Positions 46,558 through 56,695 of a stretch of 64,000 nt of DNA are shown here, one piece after another. This stretch comes from an uncultured Tidjanibacter sp. Lineage in GTDB: Bacteria; Bacteroidota; Bacteroidia; Bacteroidales; Rikenellaceae. The stretch's first letter is position 1, and every line of letters begins with the position of its first letter. Location: the NCBI GenBank assembly GCA_944326085.1, contig CALVCL010000012.1, positions 1 through 64,000 on the forward strand. The letters run 5' to 3'. The notes below the pieces were generated by a model. It searched no databases. It saw nothing but the letters and a program-made list of their open reading frames with translations, and was not told the origin of the DNA. Made by a program: the position numbers and the translations under genes.

Positions 46558-47499
46558 TTAAAGCGCACCAATTTCGTGGAGCACATTGTTGGTCTTGCGC
46601 ACAGCCTCTGCGCTCTTTTCGAATGCAGCCTTTTCAGCCTCGTTAAGTTCAATCTCAACAATCCTCTCAACGCCGTTGCGGCCTATAATTGCAGGAGCTC
46701 CGATATAAATATCCTTCTGGCCATATTCGCCGTTGAGGCATACGCACGAAGGTATCATTTTCTTCTCATCGTTTATGATGCTTTCTACGATGCGTGCTGC
46801 AGCAGCCCCAGGAGCATACCAAGCCGAAGTACCGAGCATTTTAGTAAGAGTAGCACCGCCTACCATGGTAGCAGCCGAGATTTCGTTAAGTTTTTCCTGG
46901 CTTAGGAACTGCGATACGGGTACACCCTTGTAGGAAGCCTTGTCGATAAGCGGTATCATGGTAGTATCACCGTGACCGCCGATAACCATACCCTCTACAT
47001 CATTGGGAGTAGCATTCAGAGCTTTTGCGAGGTAACCGCGGAAACGCGAGCTGTCAAGAGCACCGCCCATACCGAATACCCTGTTTGCGGGCAGACCGCT
47101 CACCTTGTGTGCGAGGTAAGTCATGGTATCCATCGGATTGCTGATGATAAGCAGGATTGCGTTCGGCGAGTATTTAAGGATGTTGCTAACTACACCCTTA
47201 ACGATACCAGCGTTTACACCGATAAGTTCCTCACGGGTCATACCGGGCTTACGCGGCATACCGGAAGTGATTACAACCACGTCCGAGTTTGCAGTTTTCT
47301 CATAGTCGTTGGTCACACCTACGAGATTGGTATCGAATTCCATCAGCGTAGCTGTCTGATACATATCGAGAACCTTGCCTTCTGCAAGACCTTCCTTGAT
47401 GTCGAGCAATACGACTTCACCTGCTATCTCACGGATAGCCAGAGCATTTACACACGTAGCGCCTACGTTACCGGCACCTACGACCGTTACTTTTGACAT
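46558..47499 (-). CDS. mdh: Malate dehydrogenase
   Basis: A 313-residue NAD-dependent enzyme of the LDH-like malate dehydrogenase group. Rossmann motif VVGAGNVGATCVNALAIREI, substrate-binding GMPRKPGMTREEL, and active-site GGHGDTTMIPL with the catalytic His are all seen. The first arginine of the mobile loop context (PRKPGM) fits malate rather than lactate. It interconverts malate and oxaloacetate; in Bacteroidales it serves the fumarate/succinate branch. Confidence 0.95.
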   Translation of the reverse strand: MSKVTVVGAGNVGATCVNALAIREIAGEVVLLDIKEGLAEGKVLDMYQTATLMEFDTNLVGVTNDYEKTANSDVVVITSGMPRKPGMTREELIGVNAGIVKGVVSNILKYSPNAILLIISNPMDTMTYLAHKVSGLPANRVFGMGGALDSSRFRGYLAKALNATPNDVEGMVIGGHGDTTMIPLIDKASYKGVPVSQFLSQEKLNEISAATMVGGATLTKMLGTSAWYAPGAAAARIVESIINDEKKMIPSCVCLNGEYGQKDIYIGAPAIIGRNGVERIVEIELNEAEKAAFEKSAEAVRKTNNVLHEIGAL

Positions 47500-47595
47500 A
47501 ATACTTGTTGTTTTATGTTTAACCTTTTAAACCTCGGCGTCCGTTTCTTGCGAAACGTGCGCCTGCCGGAAATCCGGCCTGATATAACCTGAACT

Positions 47596-47622
47596 GAAAA
47601 AAGGGAAGCCTTTCGGCTTCCC
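47596..47622 (-). terminator. Intrinsic terminator of gcvH
   Basis: GGGAAGCC (47603-47610) pairs with GGCTTCCC (47615-47622); a run of six T follows on the minus strand. Confidence 0.88.
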
Positions 47623-47630
47623 GCTGTAAT

Positions 47631-48008
47631 TTAGCCTATGAGCTTTGCGTAGTCCTCAGCGGAGAGCAGAGTATCGAGCTCTGCGGCATCGGCTATGGTC
47701 ATCTTGATAATCCAGCCTTCACCGTACGGGTCCTTGTTAACAAGAGCGGGGTCGTTCTCGAGAGCCTCGTTGAATTCGAGGATTTCGCCACCTACGGGGA
47801 GGAATGCATCCGATACGGTCTTAACAGCCTCTATCGAACCGAATACCTCATTCTGCGAAAGATTTTCGCCCACAGTAGGAACATCCACGAATACGATATC
47901 GCCAAGCTGGCTCTGTGCAAAATCGGTAATGCCGACATATGCTTCGTTGCCTTCAACCCTTACCCATTCGTGATCATTGGAATACTTGAGATTAGCAGGT
48001 ATATTCAT
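47631..48008 (-). CDS. gcvH: Glycine cleavage system H protein
   Basis: A 125-residue lipoyl carrier. The lipoylation site is the lysine in [20 protein letters not shown]. It shuttles the aminomethyl group between P, T and L proteins of glycine cleavage; the other gcv genes are not in the window. Length and the N-terminal [12 protein letters not shown] are typical. Confidence 0.95.
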   Translation of the reverse strand: MNIPANLKYSNDHEWVRVEGNEAYVGITDFAQSQLGDIVFVDVPTVGENLSQNEVFGSIEAVKTVSDAFLPVGGEILEFNEALENDPALVNKDPYGEGWIIKMTIADAAELDTLLSAEDYAKLIG

Positions 48009-48159
48009 CGCTGAAAAATTTGATGGTTAATATTCTTCTTTTATTTGCAACGCCGTCCGAACACCAACGGCACATTACCGTTCTAAACGGAACGACATGT
48101 CAAAGATAACCTTTATTTTCAAGAGCGCAAAGCTTCGTGTGAATTATATAACAGGAAAA

Positions 48160-49269
48160 TCACGACGACTTTCCTTTTCTCTCACAACGGTTATTTTTCT
48201 CTATATCATTGCCTCCGGCAACCACTGCGGCCACCCTGTCGGCCACATCCTGCGGTTTTATGGCAAGCATACATCTGTAATCGCCGAATATGCACGGCTT
48301 GTCACCGAACACCGAACACGGCCTGCATGCCATGTCGGACTGCACGGCATTTGCAGGGTCCTGGCCGTAACCGTAAAATCCGGCGTATGGATGAGTTGCC
48401 CCCCACACCGACACCACCGGCACACCAAGCAGTGACGATATGTGCATCGTTGCGGAATCCATCGATACCATGACATCGAGATTGGACATGAGGTCCATCT
48501 CCTCCGACATCGACATTTTGCCAATAGCCGACACCACTCTGTCATGCAGTCTCTCCATGCCTTCGGCAAAACTTTTCTCGTAATCGCCACCACCAAAAAC
48601 AAATACACGTTCGTACCGGCTGGCCAAAATTCCTATCAATTCATCGGTTTGTGGTATGGGATATATCTTACCCTTATGTTTGGCAAACGGGGCTATACCG
48701 ACCCATACGCCATTCTTCTCGCCTGCCGCCTTGCTTATGGTTTCTGGCACCGGAAACTCTTTACGAAGGGCTTTTGCCGGCAGTTCAAAATGAAGTCCGA
48801 GACCTTCAAACGTCTGCCGGTAACGTTCCGTCATTGCCGGTAGCTGTACGAGTTTTTTGTCGGTACGGCGCGTCATCTCCTTCTTTTCAGCACGTCCCTT
48901 GTCTATCACGGAAAAATGCACGCCGCATGGTAGAAGCAACATCCTGAGTACCTTTGTACGTAGTACGTCATGCAAATCAGCGACTGCATCTATGCCACGC
49001 GCACGTAACTCTCCCGCCAAACGCACCAGACCGCCAAATCCCTTGTGGCGTCCGGTCGGGTCGAAGTCCACGAAATCAATGCCGGGCACACCCCTGAAAA
49101 ATGCATGAAACCCCCTGCGTGTGAGCACACTTATTTTCAGCTCCGGATAAGCATTGCGGAGCGCTGCAATCACCGGCACCGCCATAGCCACATCTCCCAT
49201 AGCTGAAAGACGTATGACCAGAAGATGCCCTATCTCCTTTTTCTTTACCACTATACCACGTATTTTCAT
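48160..49269 (-). CDS. Glycosyltransferase family 9 protein (heptosyltransferase-like)
   Basis: A 369-residue GT9 protein. The N-terminal motif LLVIRLSAMGDVAMAVPVIAAL and the C-terminal donor-binding block (SMDSATMHISSLLGVPVVSVWGATHPYAG, in two pieces around residues 265-295) are those of ADP-heptose:LPS heptosyltransferases. It likely adds a sugar to the LPS core or another glycan in the cytoplasm. The neighbour upstream in the same direction is DUF4254, and the pair is frequent in Bacteroidota. The basic C-terminal tail is unusual but not informative. Confidence 0.85.
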   Translation of the reverse strand: MKIRGIVVKKKEIGHLLVIRLSAMGDVAMAVPVIAALRNAYPELKISVLTRRGFHAFFRGVPGIDFVDFDPTGRHKGFGGLVRLAGELRARGIDAVADLHDVLRTKVLRMLLLPCGVHFSVIDKGRAEKKEMTRRTDKKLVQLPAMTERYRQTFEGLGLHFELPAKALRKEFPVPETISKAAGEKNGVWVGIAPFAKHKGKIYPIPQTDELIGILASRYERVFVFGGGDYEKSFAEGMERLHDRVVSAIGKMSMSEEMDLMSNLDVMVSMDSATMHISSLLGVPVVSVWGATHPYAGFYGYGQDPANAVQSDMACRPCSVFGDKPCIFGDYRCMLAIKPQDVADRVAAVVAGGNDIEKNNRCERKGKSS

Positions 49270-49367
49270 TTGTTCCCAATTTCCGTCAGAACCTCACATC
49301 AATATGCAAAGCCGCCCGCCTATGCATCATATCAACGCATGCGGCGGGCAACAAAGTATGCAAACGA

Positions 49368-49970
49368 CTACTTTTTACCGTAAAGAACTGGATTGAGCGA
49401 CGGGTCGTTGTACATCTTCATCTGCTTATACACCTTCATGTACTTGCGTCCCGCTTCTATGTCCTCCAACAGTTCTTCGATGGCCGTCGAAAGGTCAGCC
49501 TTCTGTGTCAGCAGTACGGCGAGTTTCTTGCCGCATGCAGCACGGTGAGCCTCGTCGGTATCCTGACGCCTAACTTCCTGTTCCATATGATATATCTTGA
49601 GGGCGAGGATTGAAAGCCTGTCAATAGCCCATGCCGGGGTTTCGGTATTGATACGGGCATCGGGAGCCATCTTCACATCCTTGTACTTCTCGAGCATCCA
49701 GCTATCGATATATTCCACCATATCGGTACGCTCCTGGTTTGATGCATCAATACGTCTCTTTATTTTCAGAGCCTCTACAGGGTCGATATTAGGGTCTCTG
49801 ATTATATCCTCAAGATGCCATTGTACGGTATCTATCCAGTTCTTGTGATAAAGCAGATGCTCTATACTGCCCGGAGTATATGGATTGGCTATCGGATGGT
49901 CCACGTTATCATAATTGTGATAGTCTTCTATTGAACGCTCAAATATTTTGTTCGCTTGTTCGGTAAACAT
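49368..49970 (-). CDS. DUF4254 protein
   Basis: A 200-residue, largely helical protein matching the DUF4254 family in my recall, for example IEHLLYHKNWIDTVQWHLED and the DPNIDPVEALKIKRRIDASN stretch. No signal peptide or catalytic motif is evident. The recurrent location beside a GT9 heptosyltransferase suggests a link to LPS or glycan assembly, but no biochemical role is known to me. A 7-bp GC-rich hairpin (GCCCGCC/GGCGGGC) follows at 49314-49349. Confidence 0.8.
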   Translation of the reverse strand: MFTEQANKIFERSIEDYHNYDNVDHPIANPYTPGSIEHLLYHKNWIDTVQWHLEDIIRDPNIDPVEALKIKRRIDASNQERTDMVEYIDSWMLEKYKDVKMAPDARINTETPAWAIDRLSILALKIYHMEQEVRRQDTDEAHRAACGKKLAVLLTQKADLSTAIEELLEDIEAGRKYMKVYKQMKMYNDPSLNPVLYGKK

Positions 49971-50154
49971 AACTTAGTAAATTTTTCATTATATCAGCAC
50001 ACTCGTACTGATGGCGAAATGCAAAGCTACTGTTTTTTCGCTGATTTCCAAATTTAACGCATGAACATGTTTTCACACATATTCACAACATATTCGCCAA
50101 ATCTCCGTATATTTGTAAGTTGTTTGTACTTTCACCAAAAAACTGACATTCATC

Positions 50155-50988
50155 ATGAAAAGACTGTTGTCAATTGTCATGCTTACAGTCTGCATATTCA
50201 ACACTGCAGACTTATTGGCCCAAAGACAAATGACAAAAGAGGAATACATTGCCACATTCGCTCCTTTGGCTATTCAGCAACAAAAGGAATACGGTATACC
50301 GGCAAGCATCAAGATCGCTCAGGGTATTGTTGAGTCGCGTTATGGGAACAGTGACCTTTCGCGCCGCTCCAACAATCACTTCGGCATAAAATGCAAAAGC
50401 AATTGGATTGGCGATACCGTACGCTACGACGACGATGCCGCGCAGGAATGTTTTCGCCGTTACGGTTCTGTTCTCGACTCCTATCGAGACCATTCCGAAT
50501 TTCTCAAGAACAGTCCCCGTTACGAACGCCTGTTCCAGCTAGATCAACACGATTACAAAGGCTGGGCATACGGTCTGAAGGAGTGCGGCTATGCAACATC
50601 GCCAACATATGCCAACTCATTGATACAATGCATTGAGGACTACGAACTGTATCTACTCGACTATGGTGAGTACCCGTCATATCTGGCAGGCGTGGAACCA
50701 CTGTCAATCGTCCCATCTATGGAAGATATGGTGGATGCCTACTACCCAACACGACCTGTAGACATAGACAACTACCAGGTAGCGGTAAATTATGTCGACG
50801 GACACGGCATTTTCGAATGCGACGGCACACGCTACATAATAGCCCAAAACGACGACACATATGCCAAACTGTCCGAAACATTAGGTATATCCGAACGCCG
50901 TCTAAAAAGGTTCAATAAACGCAATCTTCCTGACGGTAAGGTTACGGAAGGAGTTATCGTGTATATCGACCGACCCCAAAAAGGATAA
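50155..50988 (+). CDS. Secreted glucosaminidase-domain protein with LysM-like end
   Basis: A 277-residue protein with a signal peptide (MKRLLSIVMLTVCIFNTADL, cleavage near LAQ). A glucosaminidase (GH73-like) domain follows at about residues 25-165: IAQGIVESRYGNSDLSRRSN with the catalytic Glu, NNHFGIKCK and SYRDHSEFL. The C-terminal about 60 residues (GTRYIIAQNDDTYAKLSETL and RLKRFNKRNLPDG) look like a LysM domain that binds peptidoglycan. It would cleave the glycan backbone of peptidoglycan in the periplasm. A perfect TATATTTG promoter box lies at 50108-50115. Confidence 0.88.
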   Translation: MKRLLSIVMLTVCIFNTADLLAQRQMTKEEYIATFAPLAIQQQKEYGIPASIKIAQGIVESRYGNSDLSRRSNNHFGIKCKSNWIGDTVRYDDDAAQECFRRYGSVLDSYRDHSEFLKNSPRYERLFQLDQHDYKGWAYGLKECGYATSPTYANSLIQCIEDYELYLLDYGEYPSYLAGVEPLSIVPSMEDMVDAYYPTRPVDIDNYQVAVNYVDGHGIFECDGTRYIIAQNDDTYAKLSETLGISERRLKRFNKRNLPDGKVTEGVIVYIDRPQKG

Positions 50989-51016
50989 AATAAACCAAAA
51001 CATATATTTATTCAGT

Positions 51017-51706
51017 ATGGATGCCGACGGAGCATGTAAACAGGAAATTATCGAAAAAGTTACGCACAAAGCGTCAATCAAACAAAGAGTAGAAGACAAT
51101 ACGTTCGTTGTATTCAACGAACTTAAAGAGACGCTTCTTGAGATGTCAGCAGAACTCGATGACGAACTCGACGAAAAAATAGACCGGCGAATTCGCATCG
51201 AATACCGCGACCGAAGCAAATTCGAGGCTCAGATACAGGTTGCTGACGACATACTCATATTCGCCATGCAGACCGATGTTTTCCGCTTTCCGCAGGGACA
51301 CGGCGTATGGGACAATAACTATCTGTCGCAAAATCCCGACAACGCATATTGCGGCATAATAAACATCTACAACTTCCTGTCTGACTCCTTCAGATACAAC
51401 AAGGCAGAAGACGAAGGCTATCTTATCGGGCGAATATTTGTCAATCACCAGATGCAGTATTTCTTCGAAGGCAAAGGAAATTGCTCGCAAAGACGCGACA
51501 GGTTTGGCACACGCCAGATTGACAAGCAGGCGATAAGAGAGATGCTCGAAGCAGCTATATTATTCGCACTCGATTTTGACTTATACGTCCCGCCATACGA
51601 CTTCTTCAAGAGGGCTACAGTAGAGCAGTTCAACTCACGCAACGAACTGTCCAAGCTTACGACAGGCAAGCGACTCGGTTACGACTTCGACTGCAAAGAA
51701 AAATAA
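51017..51706 (+). CDS. Conserved hypothetical protein
   Basis: A 229-residue cytoplasmic protein I do not recognise beyond its being the kind of conserved Bacteroidota protein seen near cell-envelope genes. The first third is acidic and helical (LEMSAELDDELDEKIDRRIR); the middle has FAMQTDVFRFPQGHGVWDNN and DNAYCGIINIYNFLSDSFRY. No nucleotide-binding or metal motif was noticed. It starts 28 bp after the glucosaminidase gene and ends before a strong terminator, so the two probably form one unit. Confidence 0.7.
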   Translation: MDADGACKQEIIEKVTHKASIKQRVEDNTFVVFNELKETLLEMSAELDDELDEKIDRRIRIEYRDRSKFEAQIQVADDILIFAMQTDVFRFPQGHGVWDNNYLSQNPDNAYCGIINIYNFLSDSFRYNKAEDEGYLIGRIFVNHQMQYFFEGKGNCSQRRDRFGTRQIDKQAIREMLEAAILFALDFDLYVPPYDFFKRATVEQFNSRNELSKLTTGKRLGYDFDCKEK

Positions 51707-51727
51707 GGACAAATATCTCTATTACTG

Positions 51728-51758
51728 AAACGGACGCTTGCAAAAGTGTCCGTTTTTT
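51728..51758 (+). terminator. Intrinsic terminator after the hypothetical gene
   Basis: AAACGGACGCTT (51728-51739) and AAGTGTCCGTTT (51744-51755) pair with one G-U, followed by T residues to 51758. Confidence 0.88.
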
Positions 51759-51781
51759 GCACATACTTTTCCGTCTTGTAC

Positions 51782-51810
51782 AAAAAAGGCAGGCTGCAAT
51801 GCAGCCTGCC
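51782..51810 (-). terminator. Intrinsic terminator of gapA
   Basis: GGCAGGCTGCA (51788-51798) pairs with TGCAGCCTGCC (51800-51810); the minus strand continues into six T residues. Confidence 0.85.
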
Positions 51811-51856
51811 TGACAATACCGCAACACGGCATCATTATACCCTGTTAGCCGTGAAC

Positions 51857-52864
<1,008 letters not shown>

Positions 52865-52920
52865 TTATTGGTTATATGGTTATTTAAATAAGTTTTAGGT
52901 TCACACCATATTATACATTA

Positions 52921-52928
52921 CAAATGTA
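52921..52928 (-). promoter_or_regulatory. Predicted -7 box of gapA
   Basis: The minus strand reads TACATTTG, matching TAnnTTTG, with a GTTG 20 bp upstream. The start codon lies about 62 bp downstream, giving a leader of roughly 55 nt. Confidence 0.6.
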
Positions 52929-52976
52929 TAAATCTTTTACCAGCCAATCAACGACTTTTGACACGAAAGCCGAAAT

Positions 52977-53768
52977 TTACCGCATATTGTTCCAATTTCC
53001 GGAGATATGTCCGTTGTCCGATGCCGCTTTTACCGTCTTGGCCATGCTGGACGCGAATACGAAATCATTCAAAGCTTCGTTGTCGGCCGTAAACAGGTTT
53101 GCCGACGAGCCTTCCCACTCCTTGCATCCATTATTGATAAAAACGATTTTCTCGCCTATTTCCATGACAGAATTCATATCGTGCGTATTGACAATGGTCG
53201 TTATGCCGTATTCCTTGGTAATATCGTATATCAGACGGTCTATCACATTGGAGGTAACAGGGTCAAGGCCTGAGTTCGGTTCGTCACAAAAAAGGTAACG
53301 CGGGTTCATGACGATTGCGCGTGCTATGGCGACACGTTTCGTCATGCCGCCGCTCAACTCAGCCGGATAAAGTTTACCTGCACCATCGAGATTTACCCTC
53401 CGCAAACAGAATTCAACTCTTTCACGCTTCTCGGCCATGCTTTGCTCAGTGAACATGTCCAACGGGAAACGCACATTATCCTCCACTGTAAGGGAGTCCA
53501 ACAACGCTCCTCCCTGAAATATCATGCCGACATCGCGCCTTATGGCCTTGCGTTGCTTGAAATCGAGAGAAGTAAACAGAGTGTCTCCATAATATATTTC
53601 ACCACCATCGACATTGAAAAGACCGGCAATACATTTTATAAGCACTGTCTTACCCGACCCGCTGCGACCTATTATCATGTTTATTTCGCCTGGCAGAAAT
53701 TCGGCCGATATGTCCTTCAACACCTGCTTGCCGTCAAATGACTTGCATATATGTTCGCAACGTATCAC
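52977..53768 (-). CDS. mlaF: MlaF-type ABC transporter ATP-binding protein
   Basis: A 263-residue ATPase. Walker A is GRSGSGKT (residues 34-41), the signature is LSGGMTKRVAIARAI, Walker B is YLFCDEPNSGLDP, and the switch His lies in VNTHDMNSVM. The C-terminal extension is of MlaF type. With the MlaE permease it would move phospholipids between the membranes. No MCE-domain (MlaD) gene lies next to it in the window, so the substrate-binding part is encoded elsewhere or missing. Confidence 0.9.
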   Translation of the reverse strand: MIRCEHICKSFDGKQVLKDISAEFLPGEINMIIGRSGSGKTVLIKCIAGLFNVDGGEIYYGDTLFTSLDFKQRKAIRRDVGMIFQGGALLDSLTVEDNVRFPLDMFTEQSMAEKRERVEFCLRRVNLDGAGKLYPAELSGGMTKRVAIARAIVMNPRYLFCDEPNSGLDPVTSNVIDRLIYDITKEYGITTIVNTHDMNSVMEIGEKIVFINNGCKEWEGSSANLFTADNEALNDFVFASSMAKTVKAASDNGHISGNWNNMR

Positions 53769-54505
53769 AAATAGGATATTTGGGTAATTACAAGGTCCAT
53801 CATAAGTATCACCACGGAACTTACCACCACAGCTTTTGTACTGGCACGCCCCACTTCGAGAGAGTTTCCACGGGCATAATAGCCGTAAAATCCGGATATG
53901 GAAGTTATGATGAACGCGTAAACAATCATTTTAATCAAGGCATATACCACAGAAAATATTTTGAAATCCATCTGCAGGCCTTCAATATAAGTATCTATAA
54001 TAACTATTCCCGTCACAAGCGTTATGACATATCCGCCAATAAGACCAACGATTATACTGAGCACGGCCAACAGCGGAAAGAAAATCATAGTGGCAATTAT
54101 CTTGGGCAGAATAAGATAACTTGCGGAATTGACACCCATTATTTCGAGTGCATCTATTTGCTCCGTTATGCGCATCGTTCCTATTTCCGATGCAATGCTC
54201 GACCCCACACGCCCCGCCAATATCAATGCCACTACCGTAGAACTGAATTCCAGTATCATCACCTCGCGCGTGGCATATCCCATAAGTTCCCTGGGAATGA
54301 ACGGCGACTCGAAATTAATACACATCTGCAGCATGAGCACCGCCCCCATGAACACTGACACAAGTGATACGATGCCTATTGAATTAAGACCGAGCGACTC
54401 CATCTCGTCCAGCACTCTGCGGCGGTAAACACTCACATGTTCAGGACGGGAAAACACTTTGCCCATCAGCACGACATACTTCCCTATGACATTAAAAATG
54501 CCCAT
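53765..54505 (-). CDS. mlaE: MlaE-type ABC transporter permease
   Basis: A 246-residue membrane protein with about five to six helices. The conserved MlaE block VALILAGRVGSSIASEIGTM followed by EQIDALEIMGVNSASYLILP identifies it. Its end overlaps the start of mlaF by 4 bp, so permease and ATPase are translated together. It is the membrane part of a retrograde or anterograde phospholipid transporter. Confidence 0.92.
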   Translation of the reverse strand: MGIFNVIGKYVVLMGKVFSRPEHVSVYRRRVLDEMESLGLNSIGIVSLVSVFMGAVLMLQMCINFESPFIPRELMGYATREVMILEFSSTVVALILAGRVGSSIASEIGTMRITEQIDALEIMGVNSASYLILPKIIATMIFFPLLAVLSIIVGLIGGYVITLVTGIVIIDTYIEGLQMDFKIFSVVYALIKMIVYAFIITSISGFYGYYARGNSLEVGRASTKAVVVSSVVILMMDLVITQISYL

Positions 54506-54508
54506 ATG

Positions 54509-54865
54509 CTATCTGCTTTGACTGTCGTTTATATCCTCATACTCAACATAATCTCCGACACTGCTGCTAACTTTTTTCTCTTCGGCAGCCTGTGTACGCT
54601 GTATGGTAACCTCTCCATCTCTTTTCTCTTGCCTTGCATGTCCGCTGCCCCACGAATATCCGCGGAATGTTTCCCCGTTCTCCTCCATCTGACGGCGCAG
54701 ACGGTTCATCTTGTAACGGAATGCCAACACTCCAACTATACCGAGTATGACGATACCAAGTATAATGTAAAAGACCAAACTCAATACATCACCGACGGAA
54801 ATCAATCCGAACAGCATCAATACGAGCAGGATTATCAATATGTATGTACCTATTCCACTTCTCAT
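54509..54865 (-). CDS. DUF4834 membrane protein
   Basis: A 118-residue protein when started at MRSGIGTYILIILLVLM (54865). Two hydrophobic segments (about residues 5-20 and 27-50) are followed by a polar tail containing DGEVTIQR and VGDYVEYEDI, which are recurrent in DUF4834 members. Function unknown. It lies 3 bp before mlaE and probably shares its transcript. Confidence 0.75.
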   Translation of the reverse strand: MRSGIGTYILIILLVLMLFGLISVGDVLSLVFYIILGIVILGIVGVLAFRYKMNRLRRQMEENGETFRGYSWGSGHARQEKRDGEVTIQRTQAAEEKKVSSSVGDYVEYEDINDSQSR

Positions 54866-55071
54866 AAGACATTCTAGACAATGACTGCCAGGCATTATGC
54901 CTATGGCAGAATATACAAAGATAACTCTTTTTCTGCTGAATTATTATAACGCCTGTTCATTTAACTTTTCAACCACATATTTCATAATAGTTTTATGTAT
55001 TTGACAACAATTTTGTATCTTGCCAATATGATATGCCATTAAGGCATGAATACAAACAACAATTTAAGAAT

Positions 55072-55233
55072 ATGGAAAAGTACATTTGCGACGTATGCGG
55101 TTACGTATACGACCCTGCCGTAGGCGATCCTGACGGCGGCATAGCTCCCGGCACCGCTTTTGAAGACATACCCGACGATTGGACATGTCCGCTGTGCGGC
55201 GTGACAAAAGAGCACTTCTCGCTTGCCAAATAA
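55072..55233 (+). CDS. Rubredoxin
   Basis: A 53-residue iron protein started at [15 protein letters not shown] (55072); the ATG at 55033 adds residues not seen in the family. Iron ligands C6 and C9 (CDVCG), C39 and C42 (CPLCG) are in place, with [19 protein letters not shown] between them. It is a small one-electron carrier in the cytoplasm, often in oxygen or peroxide defence. Single gene followed by a strong terminator. Confidence 0.96.
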   Translation: MEKYICDVCGYVYDPAVGDPDGGIAPGTAFEDIPDDWTCPLCGVTKEHFSLAK

Positions 55234-55252
55234 TTACGGAGCGCACAAAATT

Positions 55253-55287
55253 ACGGCCGACACTTTCTCCAAGTGTCGGCCGTTTTT
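55253..55287. terminator. Terminator between rubredoxin and radA
   Basis: ACGGCCGACACTT (55253-55265) and AAGTGTCGGCCGT (55271-55283) pair exactly, with T residues on the plus strand. It sits between convergent genes and may serve both. Confidence 0.9.
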
Positions 55288-55305
55288 CATATTATGTCCC
55301 GCGAA

Positions 55306-56676
55306 CTATTCCTCGGAAGTAAATATAGCCTTACCCAACTGGTCGATGCGTCCGACCTTCACAACACGTATACCTTTCGGAAGTGACGTCTGTTCCTTGT
55401 AATATGCCGAAACTACTATACGGTTGAAACCAAGTCTTGCAGCTTCAAGAATACGCTGATATGTACGCGGAGCTGGGCGCACCTCGCCCGACAGACCAAT
55501 TTCGCCTGCACAGCATACACCTTCGGCAAGCGGACGGTCGAAGTATGACGACAGCACGGCTGCAGCCACGGCAAGGTCCAATCCTGTATCTGCCACCTTG
55601 AAACCGCCGGCAAAATTGAGGAACACATCTTTCTGATACATCTTCATACCGACACGTTTTTCGAGTACGGCAAGAAGCATATTAAGTCTTCTGACATCGA
55701 ACCCAGTCGCAGAGCGCTGCGGAGTACCGTATGCGGCGCCGCTGACCAGCGCCTGTACCTCGATAAGATACGGACGTATGCCATCTGCTGCCGCCCCAAC
55801 GGCTATACCGCTCAAAGGTTCATCATAATGTGACAGCAGTATTTCCGACGGATTGGCTACCTCGGCAAGACCGTCACCGCGCATTTCGAAAACGCCAATT
55901 TCGTACGTCGCGCCGAAACGGTTCTTTATGCCTCGCAGAATGCGGTACACGTTATTGCCGTCACCTTCAAACTGAAGCACCACATCGACAATATGCTCCA
56001 ACACCTTCGGACCTGCTATAGTACCGTCCTTGGTAATATGACCTATCAGGAGTATTGATGTTCCTGTCGTCTTGGCATACTTCAGCAACATGGCTGCACA
56101 CTCCCTTATCTGCGATACGCTGCCCGGAGACGACTCCAGCACCTGACTGTATATGGTCTGTATCGAGTCGATTACCATGAGGTCTGGTTTAACGGCCTCG
56201 GCCTGACGTATGATATCCTCAAGAAGCGTCTCGGCATAAACCAGACACTCGCCGTTGCCACCCTCCAGACGAGTAGCCCTCATTTTTATCTGCTGCGGAG
56301 ATTCCTCGCCCGACACATACAGCGTACGCAATCCGTTGCTGCGCATGGCCAGTTGTAGAGCCATTGTCGATTTGCCTATACCCGGTTCTCCGCCAAGCAG
56401 CACCAAAGACCTCTGCACCATTCCACCGCCTAGCACACGGTTCACCTCTGTGCTTCCAAGGTCTAATCTGCGATGCACAGCCTCCTCTATTTCACCGACA
56501 GGCATCGGACGAGATGCCGTCTGACGCTCATAGGTCAACTGACCACGGTCATCTCCGTGCCCCACAACCTCTTCCGTGAACGTATTCCACTCCCCGCACG
56601 AAGGACACTTGCCGAGCCATTTCGGTGCCTCATAACCGCACGCCGTACAGAAATACGCTTTTTTAACTTTTGCCAT
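55306..56676 (-). CDS. radA: DNA repair protein RadA
   Basis: A 456-residue RecA-like protein started at MAKVKKAYFCTACGYEAPKW (56676). A C4 zinc finger (C10, C13, C24, C27) precedes the Walker A motif GGEPGIGKST and the KNRFG motif (IKNRFGATYEIGVFEM). The C-terminal part is Lon-protease-like (DVFLNFAGGFKVADTGLDLA, GEIGLSGEVRPAPR). It helps branch migration in recombination. It is 20 bp from rseP on the same strand. Confidence 0.95.
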   Translation of the reverse strand: MAKVKKAYFCTACGYEAPKWLGKCPSCGEWNTFTEEVVGHGDDRGQLTYERQTASRPMPVGEIEEAVHRRLDLGSTEVNRVLGGGMVQRSLVLLGGEPGIGKSTMALQLAMRSNGLRTLYVSGEESPQQIKMRATRLEGGNGECLVYAETLLEDIIRQAEAVKPDLMVIDSIQTIYSQVLESSPGSVSQIRECAAMLLKYAKTTGTSILLIGHITKDGTIAGPKVLEHIVDVVLQFEGDGNNVYRILRGIKNRFGATYEIGVFEMRGDGLAEVANPSEILLSHYDEPLSGIAVGAAADGIRPYLIEVQALVSGAAYGTPQRSATGFDVRRLNMLLAVLEKRVGMKMYQKDVFLNFAGGFKVADTGLDLAVAAAVLSSYFDRPLAEGVCCAGEIGLSGEVRPAPRTYQRILEAARLGFNRIVVSAYYKEQTSLPKGIRVVKVGRIDQLGKAIFTSEE

Positions 56677-56695
56677 GGTTTTTGTCACAGATGGT

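Noticed and set aside
49314-49349. Hairpin GCCCGCC/GGCGGGC after the DUF4254 gene as a terminator
   Set aside because: The loop is long and no T-run follows on the minus strand.
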